Shown: positions 50,473 through 60,243 of the stretch, in pieces
How positions within the stretch are numbered: position 1 is the first letter of the stretch
Layout: every line of letters begins with the position of its first letter
Assembly (NCBI RefSeq): GCF_014649795.1
Contig: NZ_BMTS01000003.1
Span: forward strand, 62,001-126,000
Source of the DNA: Streptomyces melanogenes
GTDB lineage: Bacteria; Actinomycetota; Actinomycetes; Streptomycetales; Streptomycetaceae
Reading direction: 5' to 3'
Length of the DNA stretch: 64,000 nt
Made by a program: the position numbers and the translations under genes
The notes under the pieces: model-generated
What the model was told of the DNA's origin: nothing
What the model saw: the letters and a program-made list of their open reading frames with translations, nothing else
Database searches by the model: none

Positions 50473-51240
50473 GTGAACTCCCTGTCCGTCAGAGCCCTGT
50501 TGGTGCGGGGCATGCTCGCCGGCCTCGCCGCGGGCCTCCTGGCGCTCGTCGTGGCGTACGTCCTGGGCGAGCCCCGGGTGGACGCGGCCATCGACTTCGA
50601 GGACGCGCACGCGCACGAACACGGCGAAGAGGTGTTCAGCCGCACCCTGCAGTCCACCGGCGGCCTCGCCACCGGTGTGCTCGTGTTCGGCGTGGCCATC
50701 GGCGGCATCGCGGCGCTCGCGTTCTGCGTCGCGCTCGGCCGGATCGGCCGGTTCGGGCCGCGCGCCACCGCGGCGCTCGTCTCGCTCGGCGCGCTCCTGA
50801 CCGTCTACGTCGTCCCGTTCCTGAAGTACCCGGCGAACCCGCCGTCCATCGGTGACCCCGACACGATCGGCAAACGCACCGCCCTGTACTTCCTGATGAT
50901 CGCGCTGAGCGTGCTGCTCGCCGTCGCCGCGGTGATCCTCGGCAAGCGGCTCGCGCCCCGCCTCGGCAACTGGAACGCGACCGTCGTCGCCTCGGCCGCC
51001 TTCCTGGTCGCGGTCGGGCTCGCGTACGCGTTCCTGCCCGCCGTCAACGAGGTGCCGAAGGACTTCCCGGCGACGCTGCTGTGGAGGTTCCGCCTGGCCG
51101 CCCTCGCCATCCAGGTCACGCTGTGGGCCGGCTTCGGGCTGGTCTTCGGCTACCTCGCCGAACGGCTGCTGGTGCCCAAGGCCGCCGCGGCCGAGCCCCG
51201 TGGCACGGGCGTCGACAGCAAGGCCGCGGCCGCCCACTGA
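50473..51240 (+). CDS. cbtA: Cobalt transporter subunit CbtA
   Basis: 255 residues with about five to six transmembrane helices (15-35, 75-95, 105-125, 145-165, 180-200, 220-245). A metal-binding loop FEDAHAHEHGEEVFSR (about 42-57) and VPFLKYPANPP (about 118-128) are typical of CbtA. With CbtB it should import cobalt for cobalamin synthesis. GTG 50473 is the start. It is followed by a strong terminator. Confidence 0.93.
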   Translation: MNSLSVRALLVRGMLAGLAAGLLALVVAYVLGEPRVDAAIDFEDAHAHEHGEEVFSRTLQSTGGLATGVLVFGVAIGGIAALAFCVALGRIGRFGPRATAALVSLGALLTVYVVPFLKYPANPPSIGDPDTIGKRTALYFLMIALSVLLAVAAVILGKRLAPRLGNWNATVVASAAFLVAVGLAYAFLPAVNEVPKDFPATLLWRFRLAALAIQVTLWAGFGLVFGYLAERLLVPKAAAAEPRGTGVDSKAAAAH

Positions 51241-51258
51241 CGGGCGCGCCGCACGCAC

Positions 51259-51291
51259 GAGGGCCCCGGACCGCTTCGGTCCGGGGCCCTC
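51259..51291 (+). terminator. Terminator after cbtA
   Basis: 15-bp perfect arms GAGGGCCCCGGACCG and complement, loop CTT. Confidence 0.9.
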
Positions 51292-51352
51292 GCGCGCGTG
51301 GGTCGTGCTCAGTGCGTGGTGCGGTGTGCTGTTCGCGGTGGCGCTCGATCGG

Positions 51353-51637
51353 TCAGGGGCGGCGCAGGGAGAACAGACGGCTCTGCCGTTCCCTGCGGTA
51401 GCGCCGCTCCCACCGGTCCATCCGGTCCCGGCGGGCGCGGTAGGCCCGGTAGTCCGTGTCCTGGCCGCCACGGCTGGACCCGCCGGCTCCGGACGAGCCG
51501 CCGGACGGTGCCGTGGAGCGGCCACGGCGTGGGGCGCTGAAGAGTACGGCCACCACGGCGACGCAGAACACTATGCCGCCGAGACTGAAGCCGAAGCCGT
51601 ACAGGACCAGCGCCAGAACGATCAGTAACAGGATCAT
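51353..51637 (-). CDS. Small membrane protein of unknown function
   Basis: 94 residues. Residues 1-32 hold two closely spaced hydrophobic stretches (ILLLIVLALVLYGFGF, IVFCVAVVAVLF), followed by a Gly/Ser-rich linker (PSGGSSGAGGSSRGGQ) and a highly basic C-terminus (YRARRDRMDRWERRYRRERQ). The start ATG 51637 has AGAGGA about 7 nt upstream. Conserved in Streptomyces to my recollection, no function known. Confidence 0.7.
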   Translation of the reverse strand: MILLLIVLALVLYGFGFSLGGIVFCVAVVAVLFSAPRRGRSTAPSGGSSGAGGSSRGGQDTDYRAYRARRDRMDRWERRYRRERQSRLFSLRRP

Positions 51638-51753
51638 GGCGTGTTCCTCTAGGGACGGTTCCGGGGGCTCCCCTGGCCCCCGGTCCTCCAAGCTACTCCG
51701 GTACGGCGGGAGTTGGCCTCCGAGTTACCTACCGGCCAACGCCTCGTGCGCCC

Positions 51754-52179
<426 letters not shown>

Positions 52180-52229
52180 GCCCCGACTCTACCGAGGCCG
52201 TTGTCAGTGGTACCCGTCACACTTGAGGC

Positions 52230-52460
52230 ATGTGCAGAAGCATCAAGACGCTCAGGCCGCCGGCCCTCCCCGAGGAGGCCACCGACGAGGAGATCCGCGC
52301 GGCGGCGCTCCAGTACGTGCGCAAGGTGTCCGGCTTCCGGGCGCCCGCCGCGCACAACAGGGAGGTCTTCGACCGGGCGGTGGACGAGATAGCGCGGGCC
52401 ACGGCCGAGCTGCTCGAAGGCCTGGAGATACGGGGAGTGCCGGTCAGGACCCCGGCGTAA
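52230..52460 (+). CDS. DUF2277 family protein
   Basis: 76 residues, all matching DUF2277: MCRSIKTLRPPALPEEATDEEI, QYVRKVSGFRAPAAHNREVFD, and a helical C-terminus. Small cytosolic helical protein with a conserved N-terminal Cys; function unknown. It is divergent from the S4 gene by 50 bp. Confidence 0.9.
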   Translation: MCRSIKTLRPPALPEEATDEEIRAAALQYVRKVSGFRAPAAHNREVFDRAVDEIARATAELLEGLEIRGVPVRTPA

Positions 52461-52492
52461 CCGCACCCGCGCGGGGGGCGCGGTCGCGTGCG

Positions 52493-53131
52493 TCAGGCGG
52501 CCGGGCCGGCCACCGCGGCCTGGGGGCGGCGCATGACGTAGGCGGCGAGGGAGCCCGCCGCGAACAGGGCGAGGACGGAGATGCCCGTGCCGAGCCAGGT
52601 CGCGCCGAGCCAGCGCCCGCCGAAGTAGCCCAGGCCCACGCTGTAGCCCGCCCAGGCCACCCCGGCGAGGGCGGACCACGGCAGGAACTCCTTGGGGGTG
52701 CGGTGTGCCGCGCCCGCGCCGAGCGAGACGACGGACCGGCCCGCCGGGGCGAACCGGGCGATGACGACGAGCGCGCCGCCGCCCCGGCTCAGCGCGGCGC
52801 CGAGACGTTCCTGTGCGCGGGTCAGCCGCCGGGAGCGGGCGATGGCCTTGTCGAGCCGCGCCCCGCCGCGCCAGGCGAGGCGGTACGCGACGAGGTCGCC
52901 GAGCACCGAGGCCGCGGCGGCGCAGGCGGCGAGGAGGAGCAGGTCGGGCACGTCGCGTATGGCGTGCGGGGCGCCCGCCGCGGTGGTCGAACCGGCCGCC
53001 GCGGAGGTCGCGGCGGTGATCACCAGGACCCCGCTGGGCAGGACGGGGAGGAACACGTCCAGGAGAACGGAGACAGTCACCACGGCGTAAATCCATGGGC
53101 TGCCGGTCAGCGACCCCACACTCTCCAGCAC
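52493..53131 (-). CDS. DedA/SNARE-associated (VTT) membrane protein
   Basis: 212 residues with about five membrane segments. The VTT-domain landmarks are present: VLGDLVAYRLAWRGG (about 97-111), RFAPAGRSVVSLGAGAA (about 147-163, replacing RFxPxxR), and a WAGYSVGLGYFGG motif (about 180-192). DedA proteins flip lipid carriers (undecaprenyl phosphate, PE). The short signal-like Ser/Thr-rich loop (about 40-60) is unusual. The start ATG 53131 is used. Confidence 0.85.
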   Translation of the reverse strand: MLESVGSLTGSPWIYAVVTVSVLLDVFLPVLPSGVLVITAATSAAAGSTTAAGAPHAIRDVPDLLLLAACAAAASVLGDLVAYRLAWRGGARLDKAIARSRRLTRAQERLGAALSRGGGALVVIARFAPAGRSVVSLGAGAAHRTPKEFLPWSALAGVAWAGYSVGLGYFGGRWLGATWLGTGISVLALFAAGSLAAYVMRRPQAAVAGPAA

Positions 53132-53284
53132 TACGACCCCCGAACGGAATGCGCCCCGCTGTCGCTGGTCTGCGGCCGGGTCGCTGTACAGCCGTACAGC
53201 GTACGCCTGGGGCGCGTGGGGTTTCCGTTCGGGGGTGGGGTGTCACCGGCGAGCCGGTGAACGGTCGTTCGGTGTGGCGGGGCG

Positions 53285-53776
53285 TCAGCGCGCCGTGCCC
53301 GCCGGGGTGCTCGGGGTCGCGGCGGCGCCGGCCTCCGGCAGGGCGGCCGTGGCGCGGCCGCCGAGCAGCTGGTCGAGGGCGAGGGCGCCGGGACCGGTGA
53401 AGACGAGCAGCAGGAAGACCCAGCTGAACATCGCGGCGTTCTCGCCGCCGTTCTGGAGCGGGAGCAGCGCGCCGGACTGGTGGACGTCGAAGTAGGCGTA
53501 CGCCATGGAGCCCGAGGAGAGGAAGGCGGCGGAGCGGGTGAAGAGTCCGGCCATGATCAGCAGGCCGCCGACGAGCTGGATGGCGGCGGCGTACCAGTTG
53601 GGCCAGGCGCCGGTCTCGAGGGTGCCGCCGGTCCCGGCCGCGCCGCCGAACCAGCCGAAGAGCGAGGCGGCGCCGTGGCAGGCGAAGAGGAAGCCGGTGA
53701 CGATCCGGAACAGCGCCAGGACGTAGGGCTTGGCGCGCTCGGTGTTCAGAGCGGAGGGGAACGTGGGGGAAGCCAT
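53285..53776 (-). CDS. DoxX-family membrane protein
   Basis: 163 residues with four transmembrane helices (about 20-38, 63-82, 85-103, 115-135). The DoxX pattern RIVTGFLFACHGAASLFGWFGG (about 24-45) is clear. DoxX-like proteins in actinobacteria form membrane redox complexes involved in thiol and radical stress. The C-terminal tail (ALPEAGAAATPSTPAG) is disordered. GAAGGAG precedes the ATG. Confidence 0.88.
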   Translation of the reverse strand: MASPTFPSALNTERAKPYVLALFRIVTGFLFACHGAASLFGWFGGAAGTGGTLETGAWPNWYAAAIQLVGGLLIMAGLFTRSAAFLSSGSMAYAYFDVHQSGALLPLQNGGENAAMFSWVFLLLVFTGPGALALDQLLGGRATAALPEAGAAATPSTPAGTAR

Positions 53777-53839
53777 GGGGACGGGCTCCTTCGGTGGGGG
53801 ACGGGGCCGGTGGAGCCTCCACGTTAGGTAGACCTGAGT

Positions 53840-53866
53840 AGTACTTGCAAGTTCAAGTTTAAGTAG
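53840..53866. promoter_or_regulatory. AT-rich operator-like site upstream of doxX
   Basis: TACTTGCAAGTTCAAGTTTA: a perfect ACTTGCAAGT dyad (53843-53852) followed by further AAGT half-sites, in an AT-rich patch 64 bp upstream of the DoxX gene. It resembles MarR-type sites and the one at 9420. Confidence 0.4.
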
Positions 53867-53972
53867 ATGGCTTAATTCCGGTTGGATTCAGATCAGGGTT
53901 GGCTGGAATTCATCTTTACGGGGGTCATACATGGACGTATCGCAAACGCGGCGGGACGCAGGGTCACCAGGG

Positions 53973-55628
<1,656 letters not shown>

Positions 55629-55700
55629 CTCGTCCCCTCCGTCGCTCCGTACGGTACGGAAGGACGGAGGGGCGAGATAGTCAGCTGTCAGCAGCCGTTG

Positions 55701-56354
55701 TCAGCAACCGTTGAGGACCGACTGCAGCGCGGACTTCTCGGCGGAGTCCACGGTCAGGTTGTAGTAGTGCTTCACGTCCACCCACATCCGGGCGTACGTG
55801 CAGCGGTACGCGGTGCGCGAGGGCAGCCATTCGGCCGGGTCCTTGTCGCCCTTGGCCTGGTTGACGTTGTCGGTGACCGCGATCAGCTGGGGCCGGGTCA
55901 GGTCGTTGGCGAAGCCCTGGCGCTGCGCGGTCGTCCAGGAGCTGGCGCCCGAGCGCCAGGCCTCGGCGAGCGGGACGACGTGGTCGATGTCGAGGTCGGC
56001 GGCGGCCGTCCAGGTGGCGCCGTCGTACTCGGAGTACCAACTGCCGCTGGTCGCCGCACAGCTGGAGTCCGTGACGACGTTGGTGCCGTCGCGCTTGAGG
56101 ACGACCTCGCGGGTGTTGCAGGTGCCGGACTGGGTGATCCAGTGCGGGAACTTGGAGCGGCTGTAGCCGTCGGAGGAGCCCTCCGGGGTGGCGTTCATAG
56201 CGGCGAGGTAGCTGCGGGCGGTGGCGGCGCTGACCGGGGTGGGGGGTGCGGCCTGGGCGCCGGGGGCGGTGAGCAGGCTCGCGGTGGCGAGGAGGGCGGC
56301 GGAGGCGGTGAGCGCGGAGAGCCTGGCTATTCGACGCGCGTAGACACCTGACAT
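55701..56354 (-). CDS. Secreted HNH-family endonuclease
   Basis: 217 residues with a signal peptide (ARRIARLSALTASAALLATASLL, cleavage near GAQAA). The nuclease core has DLDIDHVVPLAEAW (about 122-135; DHxxPL is the HNH/DUF1524 signature), RQGFANDLTRPQLIAVTDNVNQAKGDKDPAEW (about 145-176), and YARMWVDVKHYYNLTV near the end. Four Cys suggest disulfides. It likely degrades extracellular DNA or RNA. Confidence 0.92.
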   Translation of the reverse strand: MSGVYARRIARLSALTASAALLATASLLTAPGAQAAPPTPVSAATARSYLAAMNATPEGSSDGYSRSKFPHWITQSGTCNTREVVLKRDGTNVVTDSSCAATSGSWYSEYDGATWTAAADLDIDHVVPLAEAWRSGASSWTTAQRQGFANDLTRPQLIAVTDNVNQAKGDKDPAEWLPSRTAYRCTYARMWVDVKHYYNLTVDSAEKSALQSVLNGC

Positions 56355-56586
56355 GCGAACTCCCTTGGTGTGGGGGGACTTGGCCGGGCGCGCGGGTGCG
56401 CGGCCCGGTCATCGTGGCGGCGCCAGGTTTCCTGGGGGTGGGCGCCAGGTAACAGAGTGGCGACATGGGCACGTCACATCAAGGGGTGCGGCGCTCTTGA
56501 CACCCTTGTCCCGCAAGGTAACTGACGCCCCGTATGCCACGGTTGCACCACCCGGTACGGGGCGAGTCCCGGCGTACGGTGGGCGC

Positions 56587-57330
56587 GTGCTGCTGCCCGT
56601 CAATGTCACGCTCGGGGTCGTTCTCGCCGTACTGCTCCTGGTCGCCGCCGGTGTCGCGGCGGTGGCGCGGCTCGGCCGGGCGAAGGAGATCCTGGTCGCC
56701 GGGGTGCGCGCGGCCGTTCAGCTCGCGGTGGTGGCGAGCGCCATCCACTGGGTGGTCGGCTCGGTGCCGCTGCTGCTCTGCTTCCTGCTGCTGATGTACG
56801 CGGTGGCGGTGCGCACGGCCGGGCGGCGGATGACGCCCAACGGCACCTGGTGGTGGGCCGCGCTGCCGATCGCGGCGGGGGTGGCCCCGGTGGTGGGGCT
56901 GTTGCTGCTGACCGGGCTCGTCCCGGTCAAGGGCATCGCGCTCATCCCCGTCACCGGCATCCTCATCGGCGGCGCGCTCACCGCGACCGTGCTCGGCGGG
57001 CGGCGCGCGCTGGACGAGCTGACCGTGCGGCGCGGCGAGGTGGAGGCGGGGATGGCGCTCGGGCTGCTCGACCGGGACGCGCGCCTGGAGGTGGCCCGGC
57101 CGGCCGCGTCCGACGCGCTGCTGCCCGGCCTCGACCAGACCAGGACCGTGGGGCTCGTCACGCTGCCCGGGGCGTTCGTGGGGATGCTGCTCGGCGGGGC
57201 GTCACCGGTGCAGGCGGGGGCGGTGCAGCTGTTCGTGCTTGTCGCGCTGATGGCGGTGCAGGCGGTGGCGGTGTCGGTGGTGCTGGAGCTGGTGGGGCGG
57301 GGGCGGGTGCACCGGGATGCGGCGGGGTGA
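56587..57330 (+). CDS. UPF0014/FetB-like ABC transporter permease
   Basis: 247 residues with six to seven helices. The family signature GLVPVKGIALIPVTGILIGGALTATVL (about 115-141) and the C-terminal LPGAFVGMLLGGASPVQAGAVQLFVL (about 199-224) match FetB/STAR2-type permeases, implicated in iron or UDP-sugar export. An ATPase partner (FetA) is not adjacent, which is unusual. The start GTG 56587 (VLLPVNVT) is used; the longer frame is not family-like. Confidence 0.83.
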   Translation: MLLPVNVTLGVVLAVLLLVAAGVAAVARLGRAKEILVAGVRAAVQLAVVASAIHWVVGSVPLLLCFLLLMYAVAVRTAGRRMTPNGTWWWAALPIAAGVAPVVGLLLLTGLVPVKGIALIPVTGILIGGALTATVLGGRRALDELTVRRGEVEAGMALGLLDRDARLEVARPAASDALLPGLDQTRTVGLVTLPGAFVGMLLGGASPVQAGAVQLFVLVALMAVQAVAVSVVLELVGRGRVHRDAAG

Positions 57331-57646
57331 CCTCGGCCCCGCTCCCTGGGCGGGGGACTTTGGTCCCTGACGGGTGCGGGGCGGTGTCCCGTATTCTGTA
57401 CGGAGCAGAAGGGGAGTAGCTCTTCGCCGGAACGTCGACATACTGCTGGACTCTCCCTCGGGAGGGACCCCAGCCGGCGCCCGGAGGCAGGCCCGCGAGG
57501 GCCTCGCCAGCGAGACCTTCGGCCGCAGTGAACCATGACCGCTTTCCGCTTCATGGCGCAGCTGCTGTGCCGAAGCGACCCCGGATTCCTTTCGTGACAC
57601 GCTCTCGGTACGGCCGCGCCGCGCCCGACCGATCGAGGACTCTTCC
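57331..57646 (+). promoter_or_regulatory. 5' region of the TMEM165-like gene with Mn riboswitch
   Basis: A 316-bp gap without a gene: the riboswitch at 57408-57520, a 120-nt linker, and GAGGA upstream of GTG 57647. The promoter probably lies around 57370-57400 (TATTCT at 57392-57397). Confidence 0.5.
57408..57520 (+). ncRNA. yybP-ykoY (manganese) riboswitch
   Basis: GAAGGGGAGTAGC (57408-57420) is the hallmark 5' motif; AACGTCGAC (57431-57439) and the 3' GCGAGACCTTCGG (about 57510-57522) are the other conserved parts, around a GC-rich peripheral stem (CTCCCTCGGGAGG). The gene it precedes is of the Mn2+ exporter type controlled by this class. Confidence 0.85.
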
Positions 57647-58228
57647 GTGCTCAGTTTCACCATCCTGGCGATCACCTTCGGCGTGGTCTTCCTCGCCGAG
57701 CTCCCCGACAAGACCGCGCTCGCGGGTCTGATGCTCGGCACCCGCTACAAGGCGTCGTACGTGTTCGTCGGCGTCGCGGCGGCGTTCCTGCTGCACGTCG
57801 CGCTCGCCATCGCGGCGGGCAGCGTGCTCACGCTGCTGCCGCACCGGCTGCTCCAGGCGATCGTGGGCGTCCTCTTCCTCGCGGGCGCGGCGATGCTGCT
57901 GTTCAAGAAGGACGAGGAGGAGGACGGCGTGAAGGCCCCGGCCGACCAGTCCTTCTGGAAGGTGTCCGGGGCGGGGTTCATGCTGATCCTGGTCGCCGAG
58001 TTCGGGGACCTGACGCAGATCATGACCGCGAACCTGGCCGCGCGGTACGACAGCCCGCTGTCGGTGGGTGTCGGGGCGGTGCTGGCGCTGTGGGCGGTGG
58101 CGGGGCTGGGGATCCTGGGCGGGCGGACGCTGATGAAGTACGTGCCGCTGCGGCTCATCACGAAGGTGGCGGCGGCGCTCATGGCCGCGCTTGCCGGGTT
58201 CAGCCTGTTCGAGGCCATTGCCGGCTGA
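57647..58228 (+). CDS. TMEM165/GDT1 (UPF0016) cation transporter
   Basis: 193 residues with six helices in two repeats. Each has the signature E-x-(P/G)-D-(K)-T: FLAELPDKTALAGLML (about 16-31) and LVAEFGDLTQIMTANLA (about 115-131). Family members export Mn2+ or Ca2+. The upstream yybP-ykoY riboswitch points to Mn2+. The start GTG 57647 has GAGGA about 8 nt upstream. Confidence 0.92.
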   Translation: MLSFTILAITFGVVFLAELPDKTALAGLMLGTRYKASYVFVGVAAAFLLHVALAIAAGSVLTLLPHRLLQAIVGVLFLAGAAMLLFKKDEEEDGVKAPADQSFWKVSGAGFMLILVAEFGDLTQIMTANLAARYDSPLSVGVGAVLALWAVAGLGILGGRTLMKYVPLRLITKVAAALMAALAGFSLFEAIAG

Positions 58229-58249
58229 CGACGGCGGTTGGGGGCGCGG

Positions 58250-58310
58250 TGTTCGTCTGCGGGCCGTGTGTGGCTGGTCGCGCAGTTCCCCGCGCCCCTG
58301 AGAACGCCCC
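58250..58310. repeat. Family A element, left half only (copy 10)
   Basis: Outer CGTCTGCGGGCCGTGTG (about 58254) and left arm 58274-58299; no right arm. The stop codon of the convergent HAD gene (58310-58312) lies immediately after, in CGCCCCTACGGGGCG, which resembles the usual loop. Confidence 0.8.
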
Positions 58311-58975
58311 TACGGGGCGATTCGCAACGTCAGCGTGCCGTCCCGCTCCGCCGTCACCGTTACGTGTGTCAGGTCCGGTACGTGCGTCGTCGGGTTGTGT
58401 GCCGCCGCTCGCGGGCCCACGCCTATGACGCGCATTCCCGCTGCCAGGCCCGCCTGGATGCCCGCTTCGGAGTCCTCGAAGACTATGCAGTCCGCCGGGG
58501 CGAAGCCCAGTTCGGCGGCGCCCTTGAGGAAGCCCTCGGGGTCCGGCTTGCTCGCGCCGACGTGCTCGGCCGTGACGCGTACGGGCGGCATCGGCAGGGC
58601 GGCCGCGCCCATCCGGGCCAGAGCCAGCGGCTCGTTCGCCGAGGTCACCAGGGCGTGCGGGAGCGCGGCGAGGGAGGCCATGAAGGCGGGGGCGCCGGGG
58701 ACGGGGACGACGCCGTCGGTGTCGGCCGTCTCCTCGGCGAGCATCACGCGGTTGTCCGCGAGGTTCTGCTCCATCGGGCGGTCCGGCAGCAGGACGGCCA
58801 TGGTGGCGTAGCCCTGGCGGCCGTGGACGACCTTCAGCGCTTCCTCGGGGTCGAGCCCGTGCTCCACCGCCCAGCGGCGCCAGCACCGCTCGACCACGGC
58901 GTCGGAGTTCACGATCGTGCCGTCCATGTCCAGCAGGAGGGCGCGGGCGGTCAGGGTCGTGGGCGTGGCCGTCAT
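58310..58975 (-). CDS. HAD-superfamily phosphatase (beta-PGM/glycerol-phosphatase type)
   Basis: 221 residues. Motif I LLLDMDGTIVNSDAV (about 14-28), motif II ALVTSANEP (about 109-117), Lys in GASKPDPEGFLKGA (about 139-152), motif IV VFEDSEAGIQAG (about 163-174). The cap domain is the four-helix type (IA). Likely a sugar-phosphate phosphatase such as glycerol-3-phosphate or 2-deoxyglucose-6-phosphate. The gene end abuts the repeat half-element at 58250. Confidence 0.9.
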   Translation of the reverse strand: MTATPTTLTARALLLDMDGTIVNSDAVVERCWRRWAVEHGLDPEEALKVVHGRQGYATMAVLLPDRPMEQNLADNRVMLAEETADTDGVVPVPGAPAFMASLAALPHALVTSANEPLALARMGAAALPMPPVRVTAEHVGASKPDPEGFLKGAAELGFAPADCIVFEDSEAGIQAGLAAGMRVIGVGPRAAAHNPTTHVPDLTHVTVTAERDGTLTLRIAP

Positions 58976-59117
58976 CGGCGGACTCCTGGGTGCGGGAGCA
59001 GAGACAAGTGGCTCCGCCCGCCGGTCAGGGAGTACGGGCGGAACCACTTTGTTCCATCACGATACAAAATGAAGGTCGAATGGTCCAACCGGCCTGGTCG
59101 CGGGGCCCTCGACTCCC

Positions 59118-60080
59118 CTAGGACGTCTGCGCCTCCAGGGCGCTGCGGGTCTCCGGGCCGTAGACGCCCGGGGGGTCGCTTTCCAGGCCCGTGTACGACT
59201 GGTACGTACGCACCGCGTTCTCCGTCTTGGAGCCGAAGTGGCCGTCGATCCGTCCGTTGTAGATCGTCAACTGGGTCAGCCGGTCCTGGAGTTCGGTGAC
59301 CTCGGGGCCGTCGTCGCCCTTGCGCAGCACGGGGGCCGTGGCGGGCGGCGCGGGCGGGGCGGTCGTGGTGTCGACTGTGCCGGTGACCTGCGACGGGGTG
59401 GGGGTGGGCGTCGCGGGGCGGCGGGACGGGCTGGTGGAGGCCTTGGGCGTACGGCTCGGGGAGGGTGAGCTCTTGCGGGGTGAGGGGCTGGTGTGGGGGG
59501 TGGTGCGGGGCTCCGCGGTGGTGGGGGAGGGGGAGCTGGACGTGGTGGCGGGGTCCGGGGCGGTGCTGACCGTTGTGGCCGGGCCGGTGGCGTCGGTGCC
59601 GGAGTCTCCGCCGAAGAGGCTGCCGCTTGCGAAAGCCACGATGGTCGCGGTAGCGGCGAGGGCGAGAGTGGCGAGGAGGAGGGGGCGGCGTCGACGGCGG
59701 TCGGTCGTCTGCGGGTCGTGGGTGGCTGGGCGCGCAGTTCCCCGCGCCCCTTGAGGGGTGGTCCGGAATGCCGCAGTCGCCCCAAGCTCGTCAGCGGGGA
59801 GCCCTGTCGTCCCCAGCCCGGGCCGCATGGGCGACCCCAGACCCTGACCGGCATGCGGCGGCACCGGTCGCAGCGGCATCGTCATCGCCGGGTCGGCCCC
59901 CTCGCCGCCCTCCCGGCTCCCCAGGTCCTCCAACGTCACATACGGCCTGATCCGCAGCGGGTCGAAGTCCTCCGACGCGGCCACCTCGGCCGAGCGGTCC
60001 GCTCGTAGCGCGCAGGTGCAGGCCGGTCTGCCGGTGGGCTCGCGTTCCATACCGCATTCAGGACATACGTGTCCCGTCAT
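59118..60080 (-). CDS. Peptidoglycan-binding protein with zinc ribbon, TM helix and repeat-derived segment
   Basis: 320 residues. N-terminal zinc ribbon: CPEC (6-9) and CTC (21-23). Residues 111-127 ([17 protein letters not shown]) are the in-frame translation of a family A half repeat at 59704-59751. RRRRR (128-132) and a TM helix (133-152) follow, then a Ser/Thr/Pro-rich extracellular linker (155-245), and a PG_binding_1 domain (about 250-315: LQDRLTQLTIYNGRIDGHFG). It anchors cytosolic zinc-ribbon signalling to the wall by analogy with the gene at 8080. GGGGAGGGG precedes ATG 60080. Confidence 0.88.
   Translation of the reverse strand: MTGHVCPECGMEREPTGRPACTCALRADRSAEVAASEDFDPLRIRPYVTLEDLGSREGGEGADPAMTMPLRPVPPHAGQGLGSPMRPGLGTTGLPADELGATAAFRTTPQGARGTARPATHDPQTTDRRRRRPLLLATLALAATATIVAFASGSLFGGDSGTDATGPATTVSTAPDPATTSSSPSPTTAEPRTTPHTSPSPRKSSPSPSRTPKASTSPSRRPATPTPTPSQVTGTVDTTTAPPAPPATAPVLRKGDDGPEVTELQDRLTQLTIYNGRIDGHFGSKTENAVRTYQSYTGLESDPPGVYGPETRSALEAQTS
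59704..59751. repeat. Family A element, half copy inside a coding region (copy 11)
   Basis: CGTCTGCGGGTCGTGGGTGG then CGCGCAGTTCCCCGCGCC. It differs by one base from the consensus (GGGCGCG for GGTCGCG) and is in frame within the peptidoglycan-binding gene on the opposite strand. Confidence 0.88.
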
Positions 60081-60243
60081 CGTGGGTCCCCTCCCCTTGA
60101 ACTGCCTGCGATTATGCAGGTCCCGTGGAGGCGCACCGAGGGGGCCCGGGCGGGCCCGGCAGGCCATATCCGGACATTGCGATCAGGATGGAGAGTGGCG
60201 GGGCGGAGACAGCGGGGGCGGCTGAGACAGAGAGGGGCGGCCC

